64,000 bases of DNA from Locusta migratoria (Eukaryota; Arthropoda; Insecta; Orthoptera; Acrididae), in assembly GCA_026315105.1 (NCBI GenBank), contig CM048748.1, forward strand, positions 478,171,150 to 478,235,149, given 5' to 3'. Shown piece by piece: positions 22,148-32,030 of the stretch. A model generated the notes under the pieces. That model was not told the origin of the DNA, did no database searches, and saw only the letters and a list, made by a program, of their open reading frames with translations. Both the position numbers and the translations under genes were made by a program. The stretch's first letter is position 1. Every line of letters begins with the position of its first letter.

Positions 22148-23803
22148 TTTTTTTTATTTTATTTTACCTTTTTTTATTACTTTTTTGAGTTCGCCTTCTT
22201 CGGCGTCGGCTTCAAATGCCATAAAATAAAACATTCCTCTGCTGTAGGCACCAGTATTGTATTGCAAAACAAATCAATTGCGTCTTCCCTTCAAATCATA
22301 ATACGAAACTAAAATGATGTCCTATGGAATGAGTAAGAACTGCCCACTCTTCGTGTAGCAAGAAGAAAAAAAGTAAGCTTGTAATTCAAACAAATGAAAT
22401 GGTATTCAATACGTAAGTGAAACCTTTAAAAAGTTTTGGAATAAAGTTCTGTATTTGGAGCGCTTTTGTAGAACGTAATGCTGGTCGTTAATATAGAGTA
22501 TGAAAACTTGTAAGGTAGGAGCTTTCCGGTTAATCGCATAATCAATAAACTGTCCGAGAAGCCATGTGTAGCTATTATGCCTGGCTTCAGGGTAATATTT
22601 CCAATCAGGGCGCAGTATGTCATGTACAGTAATGTTCAGTGCGGTGGTGCGGGTCACAAGAGCCAGTCTTCTTCTAGACCACGTCCAGATTTCGGACCAC
22701 GTCTGATCTCGACAGACAAATGCGTGCGCTAACGTGTCCAGCAGCTGGCAGCGAGTGCAGTACGGCGTGGCTTTTAATTTGATATTGTGCATCTTTTCGC
22801 CAGTAGGGATGACATCATTTACAACGTCATACCAGGTGGAACTAACTTTCGTACTATGTACTGAATTATGGATGTTTTTCCATATAGCAGTCCAGTTATA
22901 AAGCGGATATTTCAGCTCGATTGTATTCTGTGGCACTATGTCAGTGAATGTGCGATATAGTGATGCAGTATCGTAAGTCCGTTGATGTGCTCGTATATAG
23001 CCAACTTCTAAATAAAATTTTCTGACGTGTTCCAGTTCCGGGTTGATACTGGCGAGGTTTACTGGCACAGCCGTATCCGCAGGTTCTAAGCGGACAAACA
23101 AATTTTTGGTGATCGTATTGTAATCGACCTGCAAAATTTTGATGGTTCTGCTGACAAATAGTGCCGTACACTGCGCTTCCAAATTTTTGAGCCCGACCAC
23201 GAAATTGTGGTCGACTCTGTCAAACGCTTTGTCAAAGTCGAGAAATGCCAGTGCCATTTTGCTTCTACATATCCAGGTGAGGTAAATTAAGTCTCTGTAT
23301 TCGGCGAGTATGGTCAACATTGAACACCCAGTAACCGCGCTTTTCTGGTAATGACCAATAATCTTGCGAAGGAACGGTTTCATTCTCTTGTTCAATAGAC
23401 GAGTCAATATCTTAAAATCCGTATTCAGAAGCGTGATTGGTCTAAAATTCTGCAGGCCGCCAGCATGCGGCGTTTTCGGGATGATAACGAGGATGCCTTC
23501 AGTGAAGTTCGAAGGAAAGTCATTGCCGGACATTAACTCGTTATACATTTCGGTGAGTTGAGGGCCGAGTAAATACCAAAACCGGTCGTATAATTCTATA
23601 GGCAGACCGTCTGAACCAGCAGCTTTGTTTCGCGCCGCTTCTACGATAATATCTGCAATTTCTGCACAAGTTATATTTTCCAGCAACTCTGCGTTATCCT
23701 CGTCCGCTATTCCTTGCGTGGTATTTGATAAAAACGTCCGCATTACGTTCAAGTCCGTCGCCGATGCAGCGAAGAGGTTCGTAAAATATCTTGAAACGTA
23801 TAA
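22148..23803 (-). mobile_element. L1/Tx1-group LINE, copy 3, 5'-truncated, in a tRNA-like target
   Basis: A 1656-bp minus-strand LINE with a 39-40 bp TSD: 22108-22147 and 23804-23843 are the same sequence with one mismatch. The 3' end is an A-rich tail (plus-strand T-rich stretch 22148-22190). The 5' end falls inside ORF2, ordinary 5' truncation. The TSD covers the D-arm and anticodon-arm region of a tRNA-like core, so the LINE inserted inside that core. Confidence 0.9.
22406..23803 (-). pseudogene. LINE copy 3 ORF2 with in-frame loss of the RT catalytic core
   Basis: One frame is open from the 5' junction (23803) to the stop at 22406, over 460 codons without a stop. RT boxes before the gap are present: GSDGLPIELYDRFW, RPITLLNTDFKILTRLL, LDFDKAFDRVDH. 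After NFVV the sequence jumps to GLKNLEAQCTALF, which aligns with a point about 740 bp later in copy 1. The segment with YADD and the thumb is therefore deleted, in frame, near 23191-23200. The C-terminal CCHC motif is intact (CTRC-x7-H-x3-C). It cannot encode an active RT. Confidence 0.85.
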
Positions 23804-24135
23804 TCTCCTGCTTTCTAGGCAGTTGCGCTGACCCCTACACCACTGGGGACACAGTGATCACCGCACCTGCAAGGACTACCTAAGCACGTCTCCCGTCAGA
23901 TACAATTTCCCAGCTTCGCCCTTCCCACAGTACTCAAACTCGTTGTTATGAAACTAATTCCCGTAAGAGTAAGGGCTTCAAACTTGCCCACTCCTCCCCA
24001 CTAACGATAGGATCATTGCCCGTCACCGGAATATTATATATATATATATACATGTGGCGTCTGTTCCGAAAGAACAGACGTCACTTCTGATCCTGCAGTT
24101 GTTATTATTTAATTTTTAAATTTTTTAAGGATATT

Positions 24136-24665
24136 ATCATTCACTCTACATAAAATCTACAGTCTTAGAACATTTTGTTGACCTTCTTGATTTACAGTTA
24201 AAGTACTTCATGGTCATTAAAAGATATTCCTACTCTACTTCATTTGGGCTGTGTTCACCATCATCATTTCCTGCAGCTTTCCATAGAAACCCATATCTGC
24301 AGTAGGAATGTACTTTCTAACAAATTTCGTATTTGTGCCTTTTAAGAGATAAAGGACCACCTACAGTAATTCCACTGGGAAGGTCATTTTGCCTTCTTTA
24401 GTGCTGCAAACTCTCATATAACAGTCATGCGCTGATTCCAGTTGGCTCTAAATGCGTATTTGTGAGCATAACTGTACTGGAATCGTTTATACTGTAAAAC
24501 TTTGGAATTTTCATGTATGGTGTCTGTTGGGAACCATGCATATCTCATACAGATAAGTCAGCAAGAGTCTGGTTCTTGCACCTAAAGATGCACTTTCCGA
24601 TGTGATAACTCATGCCGATAATATCTCACTTTAGACCAGAAATAAATTTATCTGGATTTTCCAGA
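24136..24665. other. Right part of the large insertion in the RTE LINE; no gene seen
   Basis: Continues the sequence left of the family C repeat (they join at the TTTTTTAAGGATATT site) and stops where RTE resumes. No coding frame or family recognised. Confidence 0.45.
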
Positions 24666-26524
24666 AAGTCCGTGAATTATAATAGATGAAAGGAGAAAAT
24701 ATAAAAACGCAGTAAATGAAGCAGGTAAAACAGAGAACAGACGACTAACAAATGAGAGTGTCTAGAAGTGCAAAATGGCTACGTAGGAGTGGTTAGAGGA
24801 CAAATGCAAGTCTGTGAAAGAATGTATAACTAGGAGAAAAGTCGATACCACATACAGGAAAATAAAACGAACATTTCCAGACAAGAAAAGCATCTGTATG
24901 CATATAAAGAACTCATATGGAAAAAGTCTTGAGTCAGGAAGGGAAGGTTGAAAGTTGGAAAGAATATGTAGAGGAGCTCTACAAAGGAAAAGATCTTGCA
25001 GACTATATAGTGGGAATGGAAGAGGAAATAGATGAAGATCAATATGAGGTACTACATTAAAAGATGAATTTGACAGAGCACTGAAAGAACTAAGTGGAAA
25101 CAAGGCTTCTGGAGTCGATGACATTCCATCTGAGCTACTGAAGTCTGTGGGAGAACCAGCCTTAACAGAACTATTTCACCTGGTACGTAAGATGTGTGAC
25201 ACAAGCGAAATACCTTCAGACTTTAAGAAATAGAAATAACCCCCATTCGAAAGAGATCAATCGCAGACTGGTGTGAAAATTACAGAACCATCAGTTTAAT
25301 AAGTCATGGCTGCAAAATTGTCACTCGAATTATTTACAGAAGGATGGAAAAGCTGGTAGAAGCCGACCTCGGGAAAGATCAGTTAGGATTGAGGAGAAAT
25401 GTAGGAAAACGAGAGCCAATCTTGGAGAAAGCTTTTGACAATGTTAATTGTAATACACTCTTTCAAATTCTGAAAGCAGCATGGGAAAATACAAGAAACG
25501 AAGGTTATTTACAGTTAGTACTTAAACCGCTGTTATAAGAATTGACGGACATGAAAGGTACGCAATGGTGAGGAAGGGAGTAAGACAGGGTTGTAGCCTT
25601 TCTCCAATGTTATTCAATTTTTACATTGAGCAAGCTGCGAAGGACGTCAAGGACAAATTTGGAACAGAAATCCAAACATGCCGTTTTGCTGATGATATTG
25701 TAATTCTGTCAGAGACAGCAAAGGACCTGGAAGAGCAGTTGAACGGAATAGACAGGGTGTTGAAAGCAGCGTACCAAGTGAACATTAGCTAGAGCAAAAT
25801 AAGGGTAATGGAATGCAGTCTTAGAAAATCTGGCGATGCTGAAGTAATGCTAGAGAAGAACACTGTACATTAGGTGCGTAGATTGTGTAACTAATGAAGA
25901 GGTACTGAAAAGAATTGGGGAGAAAAGGAATTTTTGTCATATCTTGATAGAAGAAGGTAAGGAGACAATAAAGATGGTAGATGAGCTTTGTTATTAGTGC
26001 AGTAAAATAAAAATGATGGTCTCAGTACGTAGGATATAAAATGCAGAATGGCAATGGGTAGAAAATCATTACTGAAAAACAGGAATTTGCTAACAAAGAA
26101 TATTAATTTAAGTGTAAGGAAGTGTTTTCTGAAGGCATTTGTGTGGAGTGTTTTCTTCTACGGGAGTGAAACACGGACGATAAGCAGTATGGACAGGAAG
26201 AGAATAGAGGCTTCTGAAATGTGGTGTTACAGAAGAATACTGAAGATAATGTGGGCAGGTCGTGTAACTAATAAAGAGGTACTGTAGAGAATTGGTGAGA
26301 AAAGGAATTTTTGTCATACCTTGATAAAATATGGGATCGCTTGGTAAGACATATTCTTAGGCCTCGAGGAACCGTAAATTTAGCCTTGGAGGGAAGTGTG
26401 TGGGGTAAAAATCGCAGAGGGAGACCAAGAGACGCATATATGAGGAGATGCAGAGTCTTGCTCAGGATAGAGTAGGGTGGAGAGCTGGATCAAATCAATC
26501 TCAGGACTGAAGACCATAACAACA
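24666..26524 (+). pseudogene. RTE reverse transcriptase and 3' end, broken
   Basis: Polymerase part of the RTE LINE. Translated pieces: EKAFDNVNCNTLFQIL (RT box A), RKGVRQGCSLSPMLFNFYIE, then CRFADDIVILSETAKDLEEQ with FADD at 25685-25696, then NLSVRKCFLKAFVWSVFFYG and the C-terminal WGKNRRGRPRDAY. Frameshifts and stops break it (for example near 25235 and 25540, and TAG near 25790). The 3' end carries CTCAGGACTGAAGACCATAA at about 26500-26520. The box order is normal for RTE. Confidence 0.8.
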
Positions 26525-26559
26525 GTTCAGTAATTTTCACATTTGTCTGCACTTTCTTT

Positions 26560-26870
26560 CTTTGCATTTACTACATTCTTCTTGAAGTCGGAGGGAATAA
26601 TTTCTTCATGACGGTATCAGCAGTTAAGGAGGAAAATCATCTAGGAGTCTCGTTTTGAGTCAAATCTTTTAGTGCTCTGTCAAATTCTTCTCGCAGTATC
26701 TTACCTCATATTCCTCTACTTCGTCTTCCGTTTCTAGAATACTGCCTTCAGTTTTTCCCTCTACATAGGACCTATATATATTCCTTCCACCTTGTAGCTT
26801 TCGCTTCTTTACTTAGTACTGGTTTTCCATCTGACTTCTTGAAATTCATACCGTTGCTTTTCTGGTATCA
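26560..26870 (-). mobile_element. RTE LINE fragment, opposite strand
   Basis: On the minus strand it reads KSDGKPVLSKEAKATRWKEY, then ILETEDEVEEYEV, the segment upstream of the RT core in the same RTE family. It faces the 24666-26524 piece tail to tail, so it is a separate, inverted fragment. Confidence 0.65.
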
Positions 26871-27332
26871 ATTTCGTTCATCACAAGAACTGGTTGGTGA
26901 CGATTTTCAAAATGGCTTGAAATTTATTTAATGTAGAAAAGCAAATACTTAAGTTCCTCATACCGGAAGAGGGACATCTGAGAATGAGAATACTTTGTTG
27001 CTAATTCTTCTTGTTGAGGGAAGACTGCGACAAGAACAAAAGTACAGCTGCGCAAGACTCTCGTTGCTGCTGCTCTCGAGTGCGTCCGACAGCTTCTTTG
27101 TGCAACTGGCGCTCTCTGCGGCGCCTCCTGTACCTCGTAATGGCAGTTCTGCGCTAGTCGGTGTGCCGTCCATACGTTAGAACTGTTCGTTAGTTGTTTT
27201 TTTTTTCGAAATTACTTTTAAAAACATTACATTTAGAAATTTAGGCTGAGTGGACGAACTGGAAATGTATATCAGGTGTACTATGTGACAAACGAATAAA
27301 ACCAAAGCCAAAAGGAACAATTTTTAAATTGG

Positions 27333-27640
27333 AGGTGAGCCGTTAAAGAAAGTGCAGGAGAATAAATTAAATATGACTGAGATGAGTATGCTATGGTGGA
27401 TGATGGGAAAAGGGAGGATGGACGAAATAAAAAATGCTCTTATTAGAGAGCATCGAAGGCATCGAAGAAAGCCCAGGAACGAAGACTACAATAATACGGG
27501 GCACGTGATGAGGGGAAGAATGGAGTTACAGGCAGGAGAAGAAGAAGCAGACCAAAGAGAAGATGGATGGACTGAGGACACGTGGGAGAGAGAGAAGTGG
27601 AAGGCAAAAGTCAGGAACAGCGACCCCTAAACTGGGAGAA
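27333..27640 (+). pseudogene. LINE C-terminal fragment (RTE/BovB-like)
   Basis: Ninety-two codons read VQENKLNMTEMSMLWWMMGK, GRMDEIKNALIREHRR, then GHVMRGRMEL and a basic/acidic tail ending KVRNSDP. This is the motif order of the C-terminal region of RTE-like LINE proteins (TEMRMLRWM..., IRN..I.., GHV.R). It has no RT and is an isolated fragment. Confidence 0.65.
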
Positions 27641-28615
27641 GATGACACTGAGAAATTATTCGTCCTGCAGACTTTACTGAGAAATGTAAAATGCTTTCAT
27701 TGTCTTTTATATTATTTGTAAGTAATACTGTTTGAGGAATTCCACTTCTGCAAATTTTGCCTACGTAACGGGAAATGAAAAATTTTCCGCTAGGTTAAAA
27801 AGGATTTTCACATTTCAAAAGTACATTACATTTCTTCAAAAAACCGATTTCTATTTGAAAAAAAAGGAACAAATATTCGAAACGTGTCCTGTTTTGAAAT
27901 TTTTAGTATTTGCTTAAAACTTCATAAAATAATTTTCTGTATTTTGTATTTTTGTACTTCCCTGTCTAAAAAGATACGACGGTCATTTGGATTGTTTCTG
28001 ACTATTAATCCAGTGTTCTGCGATTTTCATTGATCGAATTACTACTAAAACATTCTAAAAAATCATAGTTACATACATATTTTTCTTCCAACTGATTGCC
28101 ATTAGCATTGCTCCATTCTCTCAGTATTATGTATGCATTAGTAAAGGATTCATCGCACTTAAATCTAGTCTTCTGTCATTATCAGTAGCGGTTAGTAAAC
28201 TCTCTTCAGTGACAAAATAATTGTTACTATTTTTACTGATTCTTCCGTCGTTTCTTGGTAGAACATAATCAAATAAATGAAAAAAAGGTGTTTGTTTGTT
28301 CTACGAGTTTATTTTTGTTTACTTAACCGGCTTTCAGCTTATGAGGACATCTTCAAAGTATTGCCTGCTGTGTCAAAGAGGTTACAATGTTTTGGTACTG
28401 TATTGTAAGAGATGACAAACGTCTACACTTAGATCGACGTACATAGTAAAACACTTCTTCAACATTGTATTATTACAACTGACAACTTAAAAACTAAACA
28501 GTGATAAGTGAATATACGATGTGTGGATGAGAAAATAAGAAATAAATTTGAACTGGAACTACCTACTATTATAAACAAACTGATAGTGTTAATAAATATA
28601 TATAAATGGACGGGT
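27641..28615. other. no recognisable gene
   Basis: A/T-rich, with short frames only. The words ACCGGCTTTCAGC and GAGGACATCTTCAA near 28325-28360 look like the edge of a foldback-type repeat, but no partner arm was found. Confidence 0.4.
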
Positions 28616-28985
28616 GTTACACATGACAGTTGTAAGGCCGGATCGTTAATCGTTGACGCCAGAGTACCGCGCGTTGCAGAGGGCGGATTACCCACCCCAG
28701 AGCCTGCTTTCGTTTAGTGGCGCTCTCCGTGACTTCTGCCAGTGAGGCGAGAACACGCCCGCCACTGCTGGAGGGATTATCTGGCGCGCAGGACGCAGCT
28801 TCCATTTCGCGATGTATGTTTCATGACGTCTGCCACGCCAGTCTGCCCACGCGTGACCTGCTCCGCTCTGCCCGCCACCCGAGGGGAGGCGACGTAACTG
28901 CTGAGTTGCTGTGTCCAGGAAGCCGGCAGAGCCAGCAGTTACACCTTCTGCCGACACGAGCTCAAATTGCTGAATCTGATGAGTG
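28616..28985. other. GC-rich block, no gene assigned
   Basis: A GC-rich, CpG-containing block in A/T-rich surroundings. Frames of 60-90 codons are open on both strands, which is expected from composition alone. No family similarity. Confidence 0.4.
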
Positions 28986-29139
28986 CTTGGTGGGCTGATG
29001 AAACATTCTGTACATACTTTAGTCCTAGTGCGCCGTTTTCTTTTCTACAGTGCACCATAAATGTCCCGAACAAAAACTGTGCCAAATATCTAGAATGAAG
29101 CCGAGTCACTCTCGTCCTTAAGATGCAAGCAGGCACTAA

Positions 29140-29340
29140 AATAAGTATTGTTTGATTTCCGAAAAGCTTTGAGAACTTACCGCACGGATGTTTGTTATCG
29201 GAAACACGATCATTAAACGAAAGAGGTGAAATTTGTGAATGGATTTATGATTACTTGGTACAGAACAAATTACCATGTTCAACGGACCGTCATTGGCAGA
29301 CGTGGAAATTACTAATGTTCCTTGTGATACAAAGTGTCCA
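29140..29340 (+). mobile_element. CR1/Jockey-type RT scrap
   Basis: Reads FDFRKALRT (usual LDFRKAFDTV), then in another frame GEICEWIYDYLVQNK, the segment between RT boxes A and B in CR1/Jockey LINEs. It is short and degraded. Confidence 0.5.
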
Positions 29341-29390
29341 TCTTTAATTAAAAAGCAAAGTGACCGTATGTTTGTGTGTTTGTTTTTGTG

Positions 29391-29622
29391 TTAAAAAATA
29401 AGTTCAAATGTATGTATAGCTTATGGGACTCAACTCAAATCAAATTTTTGTACAGATTATGGGACTTCACTACGGGGTCATCAGTCACTAAACGTACAAA
29501 GTATTTATGAACTAGCTAATCCTAAGGACGGCACAAATATCCATGCCCGAGGGGGGATTCCACTCCCCGACCGTGCAGACCGTGACTGGAGCGCCTCAGT
29601 CCCCTCGGCCACCGCGGCCGGC
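29391..29622 (-). mobile_element. SINE, family A, with duplicated tail
   Basis: Minus strand shows the family A head (GCCGGCCGCGGTGGCCGAGG) and tail. The last tail segment occurs twice (AGCTTATGGGACT near 29420 and AGATTATGGGACT near 29455). The TSD is 11 bp with one mismatch: TTGTTTTTGTG at 29380-29390 and TTATTTTTGTG at 29623-29633. Confidence 0.9.
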
Positions 29623-29786
29623 TTATTTTTGTGAACGAATTGTATACAAATCTACAGTTTTCTTCCAATGTTCATGAAATTTTGGACACGTGAGCTTCAT
29701 TCCATGAGGACGGTGTCCCGCAAGTGTTAGGATCACGCACAACACTTTTTTCACGACGTGGCCGGCGAGATAGACGGGCCCCAGCG

Positions 29787-29944
29787 CAGACGTCACGCCA
29801 CGTTAGCGAGGCAGTTCCGAGCCGGCGCGATCGCTAGCCGCTTGGCCGGCCGCTGGGGCACTGCCCACTGCGTCATAGCGGGCAGCCACTAGGCTAGCGA
29901 CCGTGCCGGCTCGGAACTGCCTCGCTTACGTGGCGTGACGTCTG
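29787..29944. repeat. GC-rich near-perfect hairpin, 53-bp arms
   Basis: Left arm 29787-29839 and right arm 29892-29944 are reverse complements except for about three bases; the spacer is 52 bp. The arms begin CAGACGTCACGCCACGT and end CGCTAGCC. It is extremely GC-rich and CpG-rich. It could be a small foldback MITE or a stem-loop-forming regulatory segment. Confidence 0.85.
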
Positions 29945-30474
29945 TATTTTCCGTTGGCCGCGTTTCCACGAGATATGACGTCACAAACAATGAGATGCGC
30001 GAAAAACTGCTGCATCAAACAACAGTGTGGCTCATTTCCTCCTAAACCACTGGACCGATTTAACCAAATTTGGTGCACATATTCCTTACCGAGAGGAAAC
30101 AACACTGCCGAGGTAAGAACCACATACCACACATCGTTAACGCTTCGACAATCGCGTATGTATCTGTGAGATACGTGACCTACTTTTTCTCTAATATTAC
30201 TGCAATGAACAGTGATAAAGGCTTTCTGGCCCACGACATCTTGTGTCATATCTTTATTATTGCTTCCCGATATTGACAAGATCATAAATGATTCAGACGG
30301 GAGCACGTTTGTTTTCTGTGTCTGTCAGATACAGCGCGCCTACTCGCGTAACGCATTGTAGCCACTAATGAAAGCAGCCGTAGCATTGCTTGGAGCGCAC
30401 TCAAGTTGTCAATTGCGTTGTTGGCTTCTATATGAAGAAACGTTCCGTTGTAGCTATATGTACTCTCTTTCAAA
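29945..30474. other. Region upstream of piggyBac derivative; no gene seen
   Basis: No long meaningful frame. It may hold the 5' end of the piggyBac derivative, but no terminal repeat or TTAA pair could be fixed by eye. Confidence 0.4.
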
Positions 30475-31110
30475 ATGAGGAAACGATATGATTTAGAAAA
30501 TCCTAATGATTTGGAAGAAGTACAACGCCTTCTTTTCGACGATGAGGTATCAATTGAAGATGATCTTGTAGAAACTGATTCGGAAACCGAAGATATACTC
30601 GAAACAAGATCTGTAGACTCAGACACAGATCATGAATTTGATGAAGAGGAAAATAATGAAGTGCAACAAAGTGATGAACATTATTATTTTTGTGAGTAAA
30701 AAAAGACAACTATCAATGCTTTCAGTTGTAATAATAAGAAACGTTGCAGGCATCAACTCAAGAGTATTTATATTCGGGGACAAGAATAAATACTCAATAG
30801 GCGCGACTACCTCAAAATTTTCGCTGTGACTTTACTGCAAGATCATCTCAAAAGAAGAGCTCTTAATATGACTCCGCAAGCTGATATAAAGTCGATGCTG
30901 GTAAAGTACAAACCTCAAGGAGAAGAGCAAGAAAACGCACTCTTCGCACTCAGGAAATAAGAAAAGACGAAGATGCCAGTCATGTTACAGGAAGACAAAG
31001 AAGACTTGCCTCAGCATTTGAAAAATACTGTACACATCTTTGTTTGCAAAAGCACGCAAATTATTTGTGAACACTGTCTTTCTCAAGAGAGCAATTCATA
31101 CAAAGAAACA
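30475..31110 (+). pseudogene. piggyBac transposase deletion derivative
   Basis: The N-terminal part (MRKRYDLENPNDLEEVQRL, then an acidic stretch such as DEVSIEDDLVETDSETED) is typical of the disordered start of piggyBac transposases. The frame stops at 30699. Further on, frames give GDKNKYSI, LLQDHLKRRALN and a Cys-rich end (RCQSCYRKTKKTC, YCTHLCLQKH) like the C-terminal zinc domain of piggyBac. The DDD catalytic core between them is missing. It cannot transpose by itself. Confidence 0.6.
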
Positions 31111-31394
31111 TGCTCTGATTAGTTCAATAATTTATTTGTATCTATAATGAAGTCACTTTGTAAAAGAATTTCATGTACTTCTCCATTACAAGATGTTAAA
31201 TATTTCTGTTAATTTCGAAGTGTAATGAGCCTGATGTTCACTTATGTATTTGCGAAATCTGTAACAATAAAGGTAACTGCAATTTCAAACAGAAACAAAA
31301 GAAAAAGAAGCTGTAAACAAAGGCACAAGCACAAAAATCATCGCATGTATCCAGTAGATACATCGCTACTAGTGGCGGCAGGAAAGTTGACGCG

Positions 31395-31537
31395 CGCCGT
31401 GGAGGTTCGAGTCCTCCCTGGGGCATGGGTGTGTGTGTTTCTCCTTAGGTCAGTTTACCTAGGTTTAAGTAGTTTGTAAGCTACGGACTGATGACCACGC
31501 AGTTTGGTCCGATAGATTTACAAACATTTGAACATTT
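31395..31537 (+). mobile_element. SINE, family B, 5'-truncated
   Basis: Starts at the B-box region (GGAGGTTCGAGTCCTCC) and ends with the tail ACGGACTGATGACCACG, then ACAAACATTTGAAC. It has a perfect 13-bp TSD, GAAAGTTGACGCG, at 31382-31394 and 31538-31550. Confidence 0.95.
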
Positions 31538-31550
31538 GAAAGTTGACGCG

Positions 31551-31930
31551 CCTGTTGGCTGGTTAAGGAACGTCATAAACAACTCAGTTGTGCCCTGTCC
31601 GCCTACGACAGCGGCAACACGCGCAACAGGAATGTGTGGCGGGCTGCCGGGCAGCTAGGCGAGCGAGCCACGGGGTTCCACTACTGCGCAGGCGGCGCCG
31701 CGCCGGCAGCGCGCCCAGGTGGCGCAGTGGAGCGGGACCTGCTGCCGTCCGCCGGGCACGAGGTCACGAAGGTATCTGTCCGCGTGCCTACTTGAGGCCG
31801 AGCACCGCCTCGCCACGGCAGTCGGACGCCGGCCCAGGACGGCAGCGGCTCCGAAGCAACGTCGCCGGCTGCGCACGGAAGAACTGTCGGTCGCCACCCT
31901 GACGCCCGGACTGGAGGGACGGGATTTGTG
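31551..31930. other. GC-rich block, no gene assigned
   Basis: Strongly GC- and CpG-rich, with overlapping open frames of 70-120 codons on both strands, as composition predicts. No recognisable domain, splice pattern or repeat. It could be an isolated CpG-rich promoter-like island or part of an unknown element. Confidence 0.4.
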
Positions 31931-32030
31931 ACTCATTGGTACTGAAAACCAGTTGGTTTTGTTTGTGTTTCTGTTCACCGGCCGCGGTGGCCGAGGGGAC
32001 TGAGGCGCTCCAGTCACGGTCTGCACGCCA

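Larger units (their letters stand above)
22036..24120 (-). mobile_element. tRNA-like repeat, family C, split by LINE copy 3
   Basis: Flanked by a perfect 15-bp TSD, TTTTTTAAGGATATT, at 22021-22035 and 24121-24135. On the minus strand it carries GGTGACGGGCAATGATCC-type sequence, then a tRNA-like core with loop CTAGAAA, B box GGGTTCGAATCCC and paired CCGGC ends, then GATGTCATATATTCTGTG. The tRNA-like core is interrupted by LINE copy 3. Other copies lie at 50073-50480, 60545-60925 and 61405-61765. Confidence 0.8.
18600..26524 (+). mobile_element. RTE-type LINE, one copy split by nested insertions
   Basis: Pieces occur in order: 5' region and endonuclease start (18600-19394), middle (20861-21225 and 21520-21665), and RT to 3' end (24666-26524). 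I treat them as one copy because sequence resumes at the break points. For example, the motif before 21665 continues at 24666 with the start of RRKYKNAVNEAG. The 3' end is the family's CTCAGGACTGAAGACC followed by a CAACA-like tail. The pieces between are later insertions. Confidence 0.8.

Noticed and set aside
30475..30699. Acidic 74-residue host protein
   Set aside because: The acidic start plus the Cys-rich remnant downstream fits a piggyBac deletion derivative better.
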